NCBI RefSeq assembly: GCF_900291985.1
Contig: NZ_LT985980.1
Coordinates: 2,268,001 to 2,332,000, forward strand
DNA from: Lysinibacillus timonensis
GTDB taxonomy: Bacteria; Bacillota; Bacilli; Bacillales_A; Planococcaceae
Reading direction: 5' to 3'
Length of the DNA stretch: 64,000 nt
Both the position numbers and the translations under genes were made by a program. Below the pieces are notes generated by a model that saw only the letters and a program-made list of their open reading frames with translations, was not told the DNA's origin and made no database searches. Positions 46,174-57,106 of this stretch are shown piece by piece (within the stretch, counting starts at the first letter, position 1; the number at the start of each line of letters is the position of its first letter).

Positions 46174-47274
46174 TTATACGTTAAAGCGGAATAACATAAT
46201 ATCTCCATCTTTCACGATATATTCTTTTCCTTCTAATCTTACTTTCCCAGCCTCTTTCGCAGCTTGCATAGTGCCTGCTTCAACTAAGTCTTCATATGAA
46301 ACAGTTTCTGCTCGAATAAATCCGCGCTCGAAATCAGAGTGAATAATTCCTGCACATTGCGGAGCTTTCATTCCTTTTCGGAAAGTCCATGCACGAACTT
46401 CTTGAACTCCAGCTGTAAAGTAAGTGGCTAAACCTAATAAATCATAAGATGCACGAATTAACTGGTCTAATCCAGATTCTTGAATACCCAACTCTTGTAA
46501 AAACATTGCTTTTTCTTCATTATCAAGTTCAGAAATTTCTTCTTCAATCTTAGCGCAAATCGTAATCACTCTTGCACCTTCACTAGCAGCATATTCTTTT
46601 ACCTGTTGTACATATTTGTTATTTTCTGCTTCTGCAATTTCGTCTTCTGATACATTTGCCACATAGAGCATTGGTTTGATTGTTAGTAAATGTAAACCTT
46701 TAATTACTTTCAGTTCATCGTCTGAAAATTCTACAGAACGTGCAGGCTTTTCGTTTTCTAGTGCTTCTTTAATTTTATGGAGAATTGGCTCTTCAATTAC
46801 TGCCTCTTTATCTTTTTGTTTTGCCATTTTACTTACGCGTTGTAGTCGTTTTTCTACCGATTCCATATCAGCTAAAATTAACTCTAGATTAATAACTTCG
46901 ATGTCATCAATCGGGTTCACTTTACCCGATACATGCGTAATATTTTCGTCCTCAAAACAACGTACTACTTGGCATATAGCATCTACTTCACGGATATGAG
47001 AGAGGAATTTATTCCCTAATCCTTCACCCTTTGAAGCACCTTTTACAATCCCAGCTATATCTGTGAATTCAAATGCAGTAGGAACGGTTTTCTTTGGTTC
47101 TACTAGTTCTGTTAATTTATCTAAACGAGCGTCAGGTACTTCTACGATTCCAACGTTTGGATCGATTGTTGCGAATGGGTAATTCGCTGCTAGTGCACCC
47201 GCCTTTGTTATAGCATTAAATAAAGTAGATTTTCCTACATTCGGTAGACCTACAATTCCTGCAGTAAGAGACAT
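46174..47274 (-). CDS. ychF: Ribosome-associated Obg-family ATPase YchF
   Basis: 366 residues. G1 [14 protein letters not shown] at residues 8-21, G3 [20 protein letters not shown] near 69-88, a coiled-coil insertion (about 130-200, [16 protein letters not shown]) and a C-terminal TGS domain (about 280-366; [16 protein letters not shown]). This is the family that prefers ATP over GTP (OLA1/YchF) and acts in translation and stress. RBS-like AAAGGTCGTG precedes the ATG. Confidence 0.97.
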   Translation of the reverse strand: MSLTAGIVGLPNVGKSTLFNAITKAGALAANYPFATIDPNVGIVEVPDARLDKLTELVEPKKTVPTAFEFTDIAGIVKGASKGEGLGNKFLSHIREVDAICQVVRCFEDENITHVSGKVNPIDDIEVINLELILADMESVEKRLQRVSKMAKQKDKEAVIEEPILHKIKEALENEKPARSVEFSDDELKVIKGLHLLTIKPMLYVANVSEDEIAEAENNKYVQQVKEYAASEGARVITICAKIEEEISELDNEEKAMFLQELGIQESGLDQLIRASYDLLGLATYFTAGVQEVRAWTFRKGMKAPQCAGIIHSDFERGFIRAETVSYEDLVEAGTMQAAKEAGKVRLEGKEYIVKDGDIMLFRFNV

Positions 47275-47382
47275 TTAATTGACACGACCTTTCTTATTTA
47301 TAGGTGTTTCAAACACCTTAACCTGTGTTAATTATATGGATAAGTAATCAAAAAGTCTATTTGAGTTATAGAACTTTCCATT

Positions 47383-47586
47383 TTAATTATCTTGATTTTT
47401 CTTCACAAGCACTTTTTTCATTTTCTTTTCAAATTCTCGTCGAGGTATTAAAACGCTATGACCACAGCCTTCACACTTGATTCGGATGTCTGCTCCCATT
47501 CGAATAATCTTCCACGCATTTGTTCCACAAGGATGTTGTTTTTTCATTTCAACAATATCATGTAATTCAAATGATTTTGTTTCCAT
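47383..47586 (-). CDS. DUF951 family protein (small zinc-finger-like)
   Basis: 67 residues. The DUF951 pattern is seen: DIVEMKKQHPCG with GADIRIKCEGCGHSVLIPRREF. Cys pairs (PCG and CEGC) could bind zinc, and the fold is proposed to bind nucleic acid. It starts with ATG overlapping the last base of the mscS stop and is co-transcribed with it, as in Bacillus, upstream of ychF. Confidence 0.93.
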   Translation of the reverse strand: METKSFELHDIVEMKKQHPCGTNAWKIIRMGADIRIKCEGCGHSVLIPRREFEKKMKKVLVKKNQDN

Positions 47587-48503
47587 TACGTTTCATTTCC
47601 CCCAAATTCTTTTTTATTACGATCATATAGCATCATTCTTGGATATGCCATAGGTATCCCATTTTTTTCTAATATATCTTTCACATCACGACGAATCACA
47701 CGTGCAATACCATAATGTTGTAACGGTTCGGTTTCGGCAATAATTCGAATAGTAACTTCTGTTCCAACATTTTGTACACCTAAAAACTTTGGTGTTCCTA
47801 CTATTTCTGGAAATTCACTTGGAAGAGTTTTTAAATAGTCATTTATAAGCTTTTCAACTTTCTCAATATCTGCTTCAATGGCAACTTGCATATCAATAAT
47901 AGCCTTAGAATTATTAACAGAGTAGTTAACTACATCTGTAATTTGACCATTAGGAATGATAAACTGTTCTCCTGTTATCCCTAAAACTTTTGTGGTTCTA
48001 AGACCTATTTCAACAACAGTTCCTTCGGCAGCACTTGATGTATTTAATTTAATGTAGTCACCTACTCCGAACTGGTCCTCTAGGATAATAAAAAAACCAG
48101 TAATGATGTCTTTAACTAAACTTTGAGCACCGAAACCTATTGCTAAACCAGCTATCCCCGCACCTGCTAGTAAACCCATTACTTCTATTTCTAAAGCAGA
48201 GAGGATTGCAATAATAGCAGTAAAATAGACAACATAACTCAAAACACTATGAAGTAATTTGATGAGCGTTTTTTGCCTTCTTTCTGTCTGATTAATTGGC
48301 GTTCTTAATTTTAAAGTGAAAATTCTATTAATAATCCTTTTCCCAATAAAAATGACTAAATACGAAATCACGAGAATTGAAACGATTTTAATTGAAGATA
48401 TCATTACAAAATTCCATAATTCTTCACTCGTTAAATAATCCCACATTCTTTCGGTCATTTTCGCAACCTCTTTTGGATCATTCACCATATTTTCTACCGC
48501 CAT
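47586..48503 (-). CDS. Small-conductance mechanosensitive ion channel (MscS family)
   Basis: Tension-gated channel that releases solutes on hypo-osmotic shock. About 305 residues: membrane helices near 25-50, 85-105 and the pore helix 115-140 (GLLAGAGIAGLAIGFGAQSLV, Gly/Ala-rich as in MscS TM3), then the beta and alpha/beta cytosolic cage. I start at ATG 48503, five bases after AGAGGTGG, not the upstream frame at 48527. Next to the yyaC gene, as in B. subtilis. Confidence 0.94.
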   Translation of the reverse strand: MAVENMVNDPKEVAKMTERMWDYLTSEELWNFVMISSIKIVSILVISYLVIFIGKRIINRIFTLKLRTPINQTERRQKTLIKLLHSVLSYVVYFTAIIAILSALEIEVMGLLAGAGIAGLAIGFGAQSLVKDIITGFFIILEDQFGVGDYIKLNTSSAAEGTVVEIGLRTTKVLGITGEQFIIPNGQITDVVNYSVNNSKAIIDMQVAIEADIEKVEKLINDYLKTLPSEFPEIVGTPKFLGVQNVGTEVTIRIIAETEPLQHYGIARVIRRDVKDILEKNGIPMAYPRMMLYDRNKKEFGGNET

Positions 48504-48617
48504 TTTTCCACCTCTTGTATAACTCACTATTTTTTTGAATATACTGCATAAAAATATAGCTTAGTTTTTTCTAACTTTTTACTTTTTTAAACAATTAAAA
48601 GAAAGAGAGATTAACAT

Positions 48618-49247
48618 ATGCAAAATACTAATGAAACTGTAAGATCATTTGTTCATCATGAACAACCTGGTGCTGTGTGGCGTTTAAGCGATTTATTTTT
48701 AAACCATATCCCATTTGACCATGAGGAAATTATTTTCTGCTGTATCGGTACAGATCGTTCAACCGGTGACTCACTAGGCCCACTAACAGGGAGTTTTTTA
48801 ACAAGCTATCATTCCTTCCCTTTTAAAGTAATTGGAACATTAGAAAATCCTCTTCATGCAGTCAATTTACCATCAACTGTTGATGAGATACAACAATCTA
48901 GCACACCGCCATTCGTTGTTGCTATTGATGCTTGTTTGGGTTCAGAAAACAACATTGGACAAATTATCGTTCACGAAGGCCCATTACTTCCAGGTAAGGC
49001 AGTAAAAAAGGAATTACCAGCTATCGGAAATGTGTCGGTCAAGGGAATTGTAAATGTTGGTGGTTTTATGGAGATGCTTGTACTACAAAACACTCGACTA
49101 AAAACAACTTATTCTATGAGTGACAAAATTGCTAGAGCCCTACTTTTATCATGGCAACGTTATTCATTGAAAGAAAAAAATAATAGCAACTACAATAGCT
49201 ACTACAATAATCCCGGGCAGCAAATTAGCTACTCGAATTTTAGTTAA
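48618..49247 (+). CDS. yyaC: Sporulation protein YyaC (germination-protease-like fold)
   Basis: 209 residues, related to the GPR/HybD-like protease fold. Seen are IGTDRSTGDSLGPLTGSFL near residue 40 and VVAIDACLG near 90, the family metal/active-site regions. AAAGAGAG precedes the ATG. Expressed in the forespore in B. subtilis; its substrate is unknown. The last residues (NSNYNSYYNNPGQQISY) are low-complexity and lie in DNA that codes for the end of the convergent DUF554 gene, so the original stop was probably lost. Only six genes here lie on the plus strand between 30 kb and oriC. Confidence 0.93.
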   Translation: MQNTNETVRSFVHHEQPGAVWRLSDLFLNHIPFDHEEIIFCCIGTDRSTGDSLGPLTGSFLTSYHSFPFKVIGTLENPLHAVNLPSTVDEIQQSSTPPFVVAIDACLGSENNIGQIIVHEGPLLPGKAVKKELPAIGNVSVKGIVNVGGFMEMLVLQNTRLKTTYSMSDKIARALLLSWQRYSLKEKNNSNYNSYYNNPGQQISYSNFS

Positions 49248-49871
49248 TCCAGCTATGTTTAACCCGATAGATAATATCATGACTCCACCAGTAGCAGTCA
49301 TCTCTTGAATAAATAAGTTTAAAGCTTCCTTAGGTATGTATTCGCTAATTGCACCCGACAAAAGAGCTATTAATCCTTCATATATCAATACTGGTACTGC
49401 TGATAATAAAACACCTATGCCTAAGGTAGAAGATAAGATAATTGCCGTAAAACCATCAATGATTCCTTTTGTAATTAGTACATCATGTTGGTTTCTTAAA
49501 CCACTATCTAATGCACCTATGATACCCATCGAGCCTATAACAAATAATAATGTCGCTGTTACAAAGCCTTCAGAAATACTAATATTCGAGTTTCTATTTT
49601 TAAATAAGGCTTCAATCCTGTTACCAAGACGTTTTAGTTGTTGATCTAAATCCAACCATTCTCCCACTATCGTACCAACTACTAAACTAATAATAACAAT
49701 TACAAAGTTACTAGACTCAAACCCCATTTGTATTCCTAAAACAGCCACTGCTAGTCCTATTATTTGTAGAACTGTAGTTTTCATAGTTTCAGGGATATTT
49801 TGAAATAACCTTCCGAGAATGGATCCAACGATAATTAATAGTGTATTGATTAAAGATCCAAGTAATATCAT
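49164..49871 (-). CDS. DUF554 family membrane protein
   Basis: 235 residues with six or so membrane helices; begins MILLGSLINTLLIIVGSILG, the DUF554 start, and ends with LPGIIVVAIVVAIIFFFQ. A possible transport or uncharacterised role. It lies between parB and yyaC, as in relatives. The last 84 bases overlap the 3' end of yyaC on the opposite strand. Function not known. Confidence 0.9.
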   Translation of the reverse strand: MILLGSLINTLLIIVGSILGRLFQNIPETMKTTVLQIIGLAVAVLGIQMGFESSNFVIVIISLVVGTIVGEWLDLDQQLKRLGNRIEALFKNRNSNISISEGFVTATLLFVIGSMGIIGALDSGLRNQHDVLITKGIIDGFTAIILSSTLGIGVLLSAVPVLIYEGLIALLSGAISEYIPKEALNLFIQEMTATGGVMILSIGLNIAGLTKIRVANLLPGIIVVAIVVAIIFFFQ

Positions 49872-49890
49872 AAATTTCCCTCGTATTCAT

Positions 49891-49920
49891 TAAAATCGAG
49901 CGCCAAAAATTGGCGCTCGT
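49891..49920 (-). terminator. Terminator of the parAB operon
   Basis: Perfect 9-bp stem CGAGCGCCA (49897-49905) with TGGCGCTCG (49911-49919); on the minus strand ATTTTA follows. Confidence 0.85.
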
Positions 49921-49922
49921 AA

Positions 49923-50765
49923 TTATACTTCCTCTAATTCAAATATTTCTAGAATGCGTTCTAAATCTTCCTCTGAGTAAAATTCAATTTCAATTTTACC
50001 TTTGTTTTTTGATTTTCTTATTTGAACGTTCGTACCAAAGTATTCTCTTAGTTGTGTTTCTTTCGCCTGAACGAAGATATCTTTATTTTCTGACTTTTGC
50101 GTTTCACGTGAAACATTCGAATTGTATTCTTTAATTAAATTTTCTAATTGACGTACATTCAAAGCTTGTTTAACTACTTTAATTGCCACTTCTGGGATTC
50201 TTCTTTTGTTCTTTAGTCCTAATAGAGCTCTTCCATGCCCCATTGATAAAACACCGTCATTGACCATTGCTCTTACTTCATCAGGCAGTTGTAGTAAACG
50301 TATATGATTTGTTATATGTGGGCGACTTTTACCTAATCTTTTAGCTAAATCATCCTGAGTAAAGTTCAACTTTTCAATTAAACTTTGGTAAGCTTCGGCT
50401 TCTTCAATTGGCGTTAAATCTTCACGTTGGAGGTTTTCTAAGATTGCTACCTCCATCATTTGTTCTTCTGTCATTTCTTTAACAATTGCCGGGACCTCGG
50501 TTAAATTCGCTAACTTTGCTGCTCTAAATCGTCTTTCACCAACAACAATTTCATATTTGGAACCCTTTTTTCTAGCAACAATTGGTTGGATAATTCCGTG
50601 CTCTTCAATGGATTGTGCTAATTCCTTTATTGACTCATCATCAAAGATTTTACGGGGTTGATATGGATTAGCTACTAATTTCTGTACAGAAATTTTTTGA
50701 ACTTCATTTTCGTTTTCAGTGCGTGGCAATAAGGCTTCTAAACCTTTACCTAATCCTCTAGCCAT
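49923..50765 (-). CDS. parB: Chromosome-partitioning protein ParB / Spo0J
   Basis: CTP-dependent DNA clamp that loads at parS, spreads and recruits SMC; also tunes Soj and sporulation initiation. 280 residues: an N-terminal CTPase domain with IVVGERRFRAAKLANL (Box II, about 76-91), HTH FTQDDLAKRLGKSRPHITNHIRLLQLP (about 140), and a C-terminal dimer domain. A parS-like site lies in its own coding sequence near residue 218 (NVSRETQ). The start overlaps the soj stop by eight bases. Confidence 0.97.
   Translation of the reverse strand: MARGLGKGLEALLPRTENENEVQKISVQKLVANPYQPRKIFDDESIKELAQSIEEHGIIQPIVARKKGSKYEIVVGERRFRAAKLANLTEVPAIVKEMTEEQMMEVAILENLQREDLTPIEEAEAYQSLIEKLNFTQDDLAKRLGKSRPHITNHIRLLQLPDEVRAMVNDGVLSMGHGRALLGLKNKRRIPEVAIKVVKQALNVRQLENLIKEYNSNVSRETQKSENKDIFVQAKETQLREYFGTNVQIRKSKNKGKIEIEFYSEEDLERILEIFELEEV
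50100..50115. promoter_or_regulatory. parS site inside parB
   Basis: CGTTTCACGTGAAACA matches the 16-bp parS TGTTNCACGTGAAACA in 15 of 16 positions. B. subtilis also carries a parS inside spo0J. Confidence 0.93.
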
Positions 50766-51519
50766 TTTTTATCACTTCCCTTGCCAACTCTAAATATATT
50801 TCTGCTCCTCTAGATTTTGGATCATAAGTAATAATGGGTTCTCCATGACTTGGTGCTTCACTTAAACGGACATTTCTTGGAATGATTGATTTATAAACTT
50901 TATCCTGAAAATACTTTTTAACCTCTTCGATAACCTGTATTCCTAAGTTCGTACGCGCATCAAGCATCGTTAAAACTACACCATCAATATATAACTCTTG
51001 ATTTAGATGTTTTTGTACTAATCGAATGGTTGATAATAATTGACTTAGCCCTTCAAGTGCATAAAATTCACATTGTACTGGTATTATCACTGCATCCGAA
51101 GCAGTTAAAGCATTGATTGTAAGTAGCCCTAATGATGGTGGGCAATCTATTATTATATAGTCGTAGTTATTTTTAATATTCTCTATGGCATGTTTTAAAC
51201 GTACTTCTCTCGAAATGGTTGAAACCAATTCTACTTCTGCACCAGCTAAAGCGATTGTAGCAGGTACTACACTTAAATTTTCAACTTTTGTTTCTTTAAT
51301 GACGTTGCTTATATCTTCATCATCAATTAAAACATCATAAATGCAATATTGTGTCTCGCCCTTATTTATACCAATCCCACTTGTCGCATTACCCTGAGGA
51401 TCGATATCAATTAGTAATACTTTCTTTCCTAAGTATGCAAGACAAGCGCTTAAATTAACGGAAGTAGTTGTTTTCCCTACTCCACCCTTTTGGTTAGTTA
51501 TTGCTATAATTCTACCCAA
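50758..51519 (-). CDS. parA: Chromosome-partitioning ATPase ParA / Soj
   Basis: Walker-type ATPase that regulates DnaA at the origin and helps origin segregation with Spo0J. With TTG 51519 as start it has 253 residues, the same as B. subtilis Soj, and begins MGRIIAITNQKGGVGKTTT. AGGTG lies eight bases before this TTG; ATG 51540 has no such site and would add seven residues. The deviant Walker A KGGVGKTTT, DIDPQGNATSG and IIDCPPSLG (Walker B) are intact. Confidence 0.96.
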   Translation of the reverse strand: MGRIIAITNQKGGVGKTTTSVNLSACLAYLGKKVLLIDIDPQGNATSGIGINKGETQYCIYDVLIDDEDISNVIKETKVENLSVVPATIALAGAEVELVSTISREVRLKHAIENIKNNYDYIIIDCPPSLGLLTINALTASDAVIIPVQCEFYALEGLSQLLSTIRLVQKHLNQELYIDGVVLTMLDARTNLGIQVIEEVKKYFQDKVYKSIIPRNVRLSEAPSHGEPIITYDPKSRGAEIYLELAREVIKNG

Positions 51520-51640
51520 GCCTTTCGCACCTGCTTTCATTGTTCTATACTGAATATATATTTCGATTATAGCTATTATTTTTTATATTACTTCTACTAT
51601 TCTAACAAAAAAAGAACAATATAGTTGAATTAAATGATAG

Positions 51641-51679
51641 AAAAAATGGTCCCTTTTTTAAATTAAGGAACCATTTTTT
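51641..51679 (-). terminator. Terminator of noc
   Basis: Minus strand AAATGGTTCCTT pairs with AAGGGACCATTT, followed by TTT; arms lie in 51643-51655 and 51666-51677. Confidence 0.85.
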
Positions 51680-51686
51680 AACGCTA

Positions 51687-52562
51687 TTATTTCTTTTTAG
51701 GGATTTTAACAATAATTTGATAAAAATCATCTGTTTCTTCTTCTTCTGTTTTTACATTAATTCCGCTCTTTGTAACCATTGATAGAGACTGTCGGATTGT
51801 GTTTAGTGCAATTCGAATATCTTTACTAATAGCTTTACGTTTAGGTCTTTCCTTTTTAACCTCATCTTCTTTTGGAATTAATAATTGTTGAATATAATCT
51901 TCTAGTTGGCGTACATTCCAATCATATTCTTTTATTAAATCTACTAATTCATTTTGGACTTCTTCATCTTTCGCAACGATTAATGCACGAGCATGTCTTT
52001 CAGAGATCTCTCTATTTAAAATTGCATCTTGTACTTTTTGTGGAAGTTTTAATAATCTAATCTTATTTGCAATCGTTGACTGACCTTTGCCAAGACGTTG
52101 AGCAAGAGCTTCCTGTGTCAATGAATGGAGTTCGATTAATTGCTGGTAAGCCACTGCTTCTTCAATAGCAGTTAATTCCTCACGTTGGAGATTTTCAATT
52201 AATGCAATTGAAGCTGTCTCTTTGTCACTTAAATCACGCACAATAGCAGGAACTTCTAACCAATTTAGTTTTTTCATTGCTCGATAACGGCGTTCACCAG
52301 CAATAATCTCATATTGATCTTCTTCATATTTTCTTACAACAATTGGTTGAATTACACCATGTGTATGAATTGTTCTAGCTAATTCTTCGATTTTTTCTTC
52401 ATCAAAAACTGTACGAGGTTGGAAGCGATTTGGAATAATTTTATCAATTGAAATTTTCACAACTTCTTCTGTAGATTTTTTTTCTACGATTTCCACTTCA
52501 CTTTTTACCTCAGATTCTAGTTTGTCCCCGCCTCCGAAAAAACGTGAAAAAGGACTTTTCAT
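51687..52562 (-). CDS. noc: Nucleoid occlusion protein Noc
   Basis: ParB paralogue that binds its own DNA sites and membrane and blocks FtsZ assembly over the nucleoid. 291 residues: an N-terminal amphipathic start ([10 protein letters not shown], likely membrane-binding), the CTPase domain with GERRYRAMK near 95, and [28 protein letters not shown] near 155. The start and amphipathic sequence distinguish it from Spo0J. It is separated from soj by a terminator and lies upstream of rsmG as in B. subtilis. Confidence 0.95.
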   Translation of the reverse strand: MKSPFSRFFGGGDKLESEVKSEVEIVEKKSTEEVVKISIDKIIPNRFQPRTVFDEEKIEELARTIHTHGVIQPIVVRKYEEDQYEIIAGERRYRAMKKLNWLEVPAIVRDLSDKETASIALIENLQREELTAIEEAVAYQQLIELHSLTQEALAQRLGKGQSTIANKIRLLKLPQKVQDAILNREISERHARALIVAKDEEVQNELVDLIKEYDWNVRQLEDYIQQLLIPKEDEVKKERPKRKAISKDIRIALNTIRQSLSMVTKSGINVKTEEEETDDFYQIIVKIPKKK

Positions 52563-52782
52563 CCAATGGCACCACCTTTTTGAAACTTTCTTGCCCCACT
52601 AATATATATTATTAATGATTATACGATAATTGTACAGTACTCTATTAAATATAAAATCTTTTAAGATGTCCTAAATCTAATTATGTACGGCTAATAATGC
52701 AATCTAATTTATTTATAATATAACATATATTAACCTATTATGTTCCATCTAAATTATTAAATGGGGGTTATGGAATATTGTA

Positions 52783-52798
52783 TGTTTCACGTGAAACT
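52783..52798. promoter_or_regulatory. parS-like site between noc and rsmG (a)
   Basis: TGTTTCACGTGAAACT matches the parS consensus in 15 of 16 positions. First of two sites in the 328-base gap. Confidence 0.9.
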
Positions 52799-52818
52799 TA
52801 CCAAAGTATTTGCTATAT

Positions 52819-52834
52819 AGTTCCACGTGAAACA
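52819..52834. promoter_or_regulatory. parS-like site between noc and rsmG (b)
   Basis: AGTTCCACGTGAAACA matches the parS consensus in 15 of 16 positions, 20 bases from site (a). The remaining bases of 52563-52890 show no other feature. Confidence 0.9.
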
Positions 52835-52890
52835 TAATATGGAAATATAAATATCATATACATTTATATGCACAACGACTATACGACGAT

Positions 52891-53607
52891 TTACTGAATA
52901 GGGCTTTTATTTGGAACACCAGGTTTTCTTGGATATTTTTTGGGTGTTCCTTTTATTTTATCAAATATATAAATTGTCCGCTCACTTTCTTCAATTGGTA
53001 GAAGATATTTAAATTCATTTTGTAGAGATCCCCCAAGTGTAATGATTGCTTTTTTAGCATCCTTCAATTCTTCAGGACCTGCAGCTGCTTTTAATGCAAC
53101 GAAGTATCCATTCTTCTTTACAAGTGGAAGGCAAAACTCAGAAAGTACTGACAAACGTGCAACTGCACGTGCTGTTACAACATCAAAATTTTCACGGTAC
53201 ATTGGATTTTGTCCAAATTCTTCTGCTCTTGCATGAACAAATTCGACATGATCTAAGTTCAACTGTTCACTTAAATGATTTAAAAAGGAAATCCGCTTAT
53301 TAAGTGAATCTACAATTGTAACTTGTAAATGTGGGAAACATATTTTTATAGGTAGACTAGGGAAACCAGCACCAGCTCCTACATCACAAATAGTTGTAAC
53401 CTTTGAAAAATCAAAATAAAAGCTAGCACTTATCGAATCATAGAAATGTTTTAGGTATACCCCTTCTAAGTCTGTTATAGCAGTTAAGTTCATCTTCTCA
53501 TTCCACTCGACGAGAAGCTCAAAGTACTTTTTAAATTGCTCAATTTGTTCTTTTGATAATTCAATACCTTTTTCCCTCAATACTTCAATAAACTGTTCTT
53601 CGTTCAT
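52891..53607 (-). CDS. rsmG: 16S rRNA (guanine527-N7)-methyltransferase
   Basis: 238 residues, SAM-dependent methyltransferase that modifies G527 of 16S rRNA (GidB family). The SAM loop is [18 protein letters not shown] near residue 75, [11 protein letters not shown] follows, and the end motif [11 protein letters not shown] is typical. It is downstream of mnmG on the same strand with its own RBS-containing gap of about 100 bases. Confidence 0.96.
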   Translation of the reverse strand: MNEEQFIEVLREKGIELSKEQIEQFKKYFELLVEWNEKMNLTAITDLEGVYLKHFYDSISASFYFDFSKVTTICDVGAGAGFPSLPIKICFPHLQVTIVDSLNKRISFLNHLSEQLNLDHVEFVHARAEEFGQNPMYRENFDVVTARAVARLSVLSEFCLPLVKKNGYFVALKAAAGPEELKDAKKAIITLGGSLQNEFKYLLPIEESERTIYIFDKIKGTPKKYPRKPGVPNKSPIQ

Positions 53608-53659
53608 TTTATACTCCTTTAACGTTTTTAGAGGTTTTATTAATATATCTATTATAAAA

Positions 53660-53702
53660 AAGAAATAAGCGTTCGAGTAATAATAAGCACTCGAACGCTT
53701 TA
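53660..53702 (-). terminator. Hairpin downstream of mnmG
   Basis: Perfect stem AAGCGTTCGAGT (53667-53678) with ACTCGAACGCTT (53689-53700). On the minus strand the tail is ATTTCTTTTTT, so partial termination before rsmG is likely. Confidence 0.82.
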
Positions 53703-53709
53703 TAACTCT

Positions 53710-55608
53710 TTATACGTTACTTACTCGCGCAATCTTACCTTGCTCTAAATAAACAAGGAGAATTGAAATATCTGCAGGATTAACACCAGAGATACGAGAA
53801 GCTTGTGCAATTGATAATGGGCGGACTTCTTTTAATTTTTCACGTGCTTCAGTTGCTAAGCTTGAAATATCGTCATAATCGATATTTTCAGGTATTTTTT
53901 TATCTTCCATTTTATGAAGTTTCTCTACTTGCACTAATGCTTTTTGGATATAACCTTCATATTTAATTTGTATTTCGATTTGTTCCTTTTCTTCATCAGT
54001 TAAGTCGAGATTCGATGGAGTTAAAGATGTAACTAATTCGTAGTTCATTTCTGGACGTTTTAATAGGTCAACGGCTTTAATACCATCTTTCAATTCAGTT
54101 CCACCAACAGAGCGAATAACTGATTGTGTTGCTTCATTTGGTTTTAAGATTACCTCACGAAGGCGTGTAATTTCTTGTTCGATTTTTTCTTTTTTTGCAA
54201 TATATTTTTCGTAACGCTCTTGTGGAATCATACCAATTTTGTGACCCATTTCAGTTAGACGTAAATCTGCATTGTCATGGCGTAATAATAGACGATATTC
54301 AGCGCGAGAAGTTAGTAATCGATAAGGTTCATTTGTTCCTTTCGTTACTAAATCATCAATAAGTACTCCAATATAAGCTTCAGATCGTTTTAAGATTACT
54401 TCTTCTTTACCTAAAACACGACGAGCAGCATTTATTCCGGCCATAATACCTTGACCAGCAGCTTCTTCATAACCGCTAGTACCGTTAATCTGTCCTGCAG
54501 TATAAAGATTTTTAATACGTTTTGTTTCTAAAGTTGGCCATAATTGAGTTGGAACAACAGCATCGTACTCAATCGCATAACCAGCACGCATCATTTCAGC
54601 TTTTTCTAGTCCTGGAATTGTGCGCAACATTTGTATTTGGACATTTTCTGGTAAACTAGTTGATAAACCTTGAATATATACTTCTAAAGTTTCTCGTCCC
54701 TCTGGTTCTAAGAATAATTGGTGGCGTGGCTTATCGTTAAATCTTACAATTTTTGTTTCAATAGAAGGACAATAACGCGGTCCAGGTCCTGTTATTAGTC
54801 CAGTAAACATTGGCGCTTTATCTAAATTATCATTAATAATTTGATGTGTCTCGGCACTTGTATAAGTTAACCAACAAGGGATTTGGTCCATAATATATTC
54901 AGTAGTTTCAAAACTGAATGCGCGTGGCTCTTCATCACCCGGTTGAATTTCCGTTTTGCTGTAATCAATTGTTTTGCTGTTAACACGTGGTGGAGTACCC
55001 GTTTTAAAACGAACAATATCAAATCCTAATTCAAGTAATTGATCAGCGAGTTTAATGGAAGGACGTTGATTATTTGGACCACTTGAATATTTTAGGTCCC
55101 CAATGATAATCTCACCTCGCAAATAAGTACCTGTTGTAATAATTACTGTTTTAGCGCTATACTTTGCTCCAGTTTGAGTAATAACACCACGTACTTCTCC
55201 ATCTTCAACGATTAATTCTTCAACCATTGCCTGATGTATTGTTAGATTTTCTTCTTCTTCTAATAATCGCTTCATTTCTCTTTGGTATAATACTTTATCA
55301 GCTTGAGCACGTAATGCACGAACTGCAGGGCCTTTACCTGTATTTAACATACGCATTTGGATATGCGTTTTATCAATCACTCTTCCCATTAATCCACCTA
55401 AAGCATCTATTTCACGAACGACAATCCCTTTAGCGGGACCACCAACAGATGGATTACATGGCATGAATGCAATCATATCTAAACTAATTGTAACCATAAG
55501 TGTTTTTACACCCATTTTGGCTGCAGCATATGCTGCTTCTACACCAGCATGACCAGCACCAATTACTATACAATCGTAGGTACCAGCATCATATGTTGTT
55601 ATTGTCAT
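53710..55608 (-). CDS. mnmG: tRNA U34 modification FAD enzyme MnmG (GidA)
   Basis: 632 residues. Works with MnmE to add the carboxymethylaminomethyl group to U34 of several tRNAs. FAD-binding [19 protein letters not shown] at 17-35; the family motif [17 protein letters not shown] near 57; the C-terminal helical domain ([32 protein letters not shown]) binds MnmE/tRNA. It follows mnmE by 70 bases. Confidence 0.97.
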   Translation of the reverse strand: MTITTYDAGTYDCIVIGAGHAGVEAAYAAAKMGVKTLMVTISLDMIAFMPCNPSVGGPAKGIVVREIDALGGLMGRVIDKTHIQMRMLNTGKGPAVRALRAQADKVLYQREMKRLLEEEENLTIHQAMVEELIVEDGEVRGVITQTGAKYSAKTVIITTGTYLRGEIIIGDLKYSSGPNNQRPSIKLADQLLELGFDIVRFKTGTPPRVNSKTIDYSKTEIQPGDEEPRAFSFETTEYIMDQIPCWLTYTSAETHQIINDNLDKAPMFTGLITGPGPRYCPSIETKIVRFNDKPRHQLFLEPEGRETLEVYIQGLSTSLPENVQIQMLRTIPGLEKAEMMRAGYAIEYDAVVPTQLWPTLETKRIKNLYTAGQINGTSGYEEAAGQGIMAGINAARRVLGKEEVILKRSEAYIGVLIDDLVTKGTNEPYRLLTSRAEYRLLLRHDNADLRLTEMGHKIGMIPQERYEKYIAKKEKIEQEITRLREVILKPNEATQSVIRSVGGTELKDGIKAVDLLKRPEMNYELVTSLTPSNLDLTDEEKEQIEIQIKYEGYIQKALVQVEKLHKMEDKKIPENIDYDDISSLATEAREKLKEVRPLSIAQASRISGVNPADISILLVYLEQGKIARVSNV

Positions 55609-55678
55609 GCCTATCTTCCTCTCTATAAAAATATACTATGCAGTTATTTCATTTTAGCTTAAAAGCTCCTAATTGAAA

Positions 55679-57064
55679 TTACTTTCCTAAACAGAATTGT
55701 GAGAATAACTGGTTAATTAGACTTTCTTGAACTGTATCCCCTACAATCTCACCTAAAAGTTCCCAAGTTCTTGTGACATCGATTTGTATCATATCAACTG
55801 GGACACCGTTTTCTGCAGCCTCAATTGCATCACTAATTGTATCCAGGGCTTGATGTAATAATGAAATATGGCGAGTATTTGAAACATATGTTAAATCATC
55901 TGCTTCAATTTGCCCCTCAAAGAATAATGCAGCAATGGCTTCTTCTAATTCTATTACTCCTTCTTCTTTTAACAAGGATGTTGTTACTACTTTTCTTCCA
56001 TTTGCAAGCTTGTTTACTTTAGCTAGATCGATTTTTTGTGGTAAGTCTGTTTTATTAACTACAATAATGAAATCCATATTTTGAATCGTTTCAAATAGAC
56101 GTTCATCTTCACTTGTTAATTCTTCAGATGCATTTAATACTAGTAAGATTAAATCTGCCTCTTTTAGCACCTGACGGGATCTTTCTACCCCAATTCGTTC
56201 AACAATATCTTCTGTTTCTCGGATACCAGCTGTATCAACAAGTTTTAATGGTACTCCGCGCACATTAACATACTCTTCTATAATATCACGAGTTGTTCCA
56301 GCAATATCAGTAACAATTGCTTTATTTTCATGAACCAAACTATTTAGCAAAGATGATTTCCCTACATTTGGTCTTCCCAAAATAACTGTAGATAACCCTT
56401 CTCTTAATATTTTTCCTTGTGAAGATGTCTGTAATAATTTTTTGATTTCATTTCTTACCCACGTACACTTTTCTAATAATACTGGAATCGTCATTTCTTC
56501 TACATCATCATATTCGGGGTAATCTATATTAACTTCAACATGTGCGAGTGTTTCAATTAAGGCTTGGCGCAGATCTTCTATAAGCTTAGATAATTTACCA
56601 CCCATTTGTCCCAGTGCTACATTCATCGCTCGGTCAGTCTTTGCACGGATTAGATCCATTACTGCCTCAGCTTGAGATAAGTCAATTCGGCCGTTTAAAA
56701 ATGCCCTTTTAGTAAATTCACCAGGTTCCGCAAGCCTTGCACCATTTCTTAATACTAATTGCAGCACTCTATTTACTGAAACAATACCACCATGACAATT
56801 GATTTCTACTACATCTTCTCTAGTAAAAGTTTTTGGTCCTCTCATTAATGAAACCATTACTTCTTCTACCACTTCATCCGTTTTGGGTTCAATTAAATGA
56901 CCATAATGTATTGTATGTGATTTAGCATCGCCTAGTTTTTTGCCATTTGGCGACTTATATATTTTATCAGCTATCGTTACGGCTTCATCCCCACTTAAAC
57001 GAACAATAGCAATGGCTCCTTCACCCATTGGAGTGGAGATGGCTGTTATCGTATCAAATTCCAC
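55679..57064 (-). CDS. mnmE: tRNA U34 modification GTPase MnmE (TrmE)
   Basis: 461 residues. N-terminal tetrahydrofolate-binding domain (1-118), helical domain and inserted GTPase: G1 [14 protein letters not shown] (about 228), G2/G3 DIAGTTRD and [11 protein letters not shown]4 NKTD. The C-terminus ends CLGK, the conserved catalytic-Cys motif. It should form a K+-dependent complex with MnmG. First gene of mnmE-mnmG-rsmG, downstream of a DnaA-box spacer. Confidence 0.97.
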   Translation of the reverse strand: MEFDTITAISTPMGEGAIAIVRLSGDEAVTIADKIYKSPNGKKLGDAKSHTIHYGHLIEPKTDEVVEEVMVSLMRGPKTFTREDVVEINCHGGIVSVNRVLQLVLRNGARLAEPGEFTKRAFLNGRIDLSQAEAVMDLIRAKTDRAMNVALGQMGGKLSKLIEDLRQALIETLAHVEVNIDYPEYDDVEEMTIPVLLEKCTWVRNEIKKLLQTSSQGKILREGLSTVILGRPNVGKSSLLNSLVHENKAIVTDIAGTTRDIIEEYVNVRGVPLKLVDTAGIRETEDIVERIGVERSRQVLKEADLILLVLNASEELTSEDERLFETIQNMDFIIVVNKTDLPQKIDLAKVNKLANGRKVVTTSLLKEEGVIELEEAIAALFFEGQIEADDLTYVSNTRHISLLHQALDTISDAIEAAENGVPVDMIQIDVTRTWELLGEIVGDTVQESLINQLFSQFCLGK

Positions 57065-57106
57065 TTCGTTACTCCTCCTTTTTTACAAACATTTAGGCAG
57101 AAAAAT

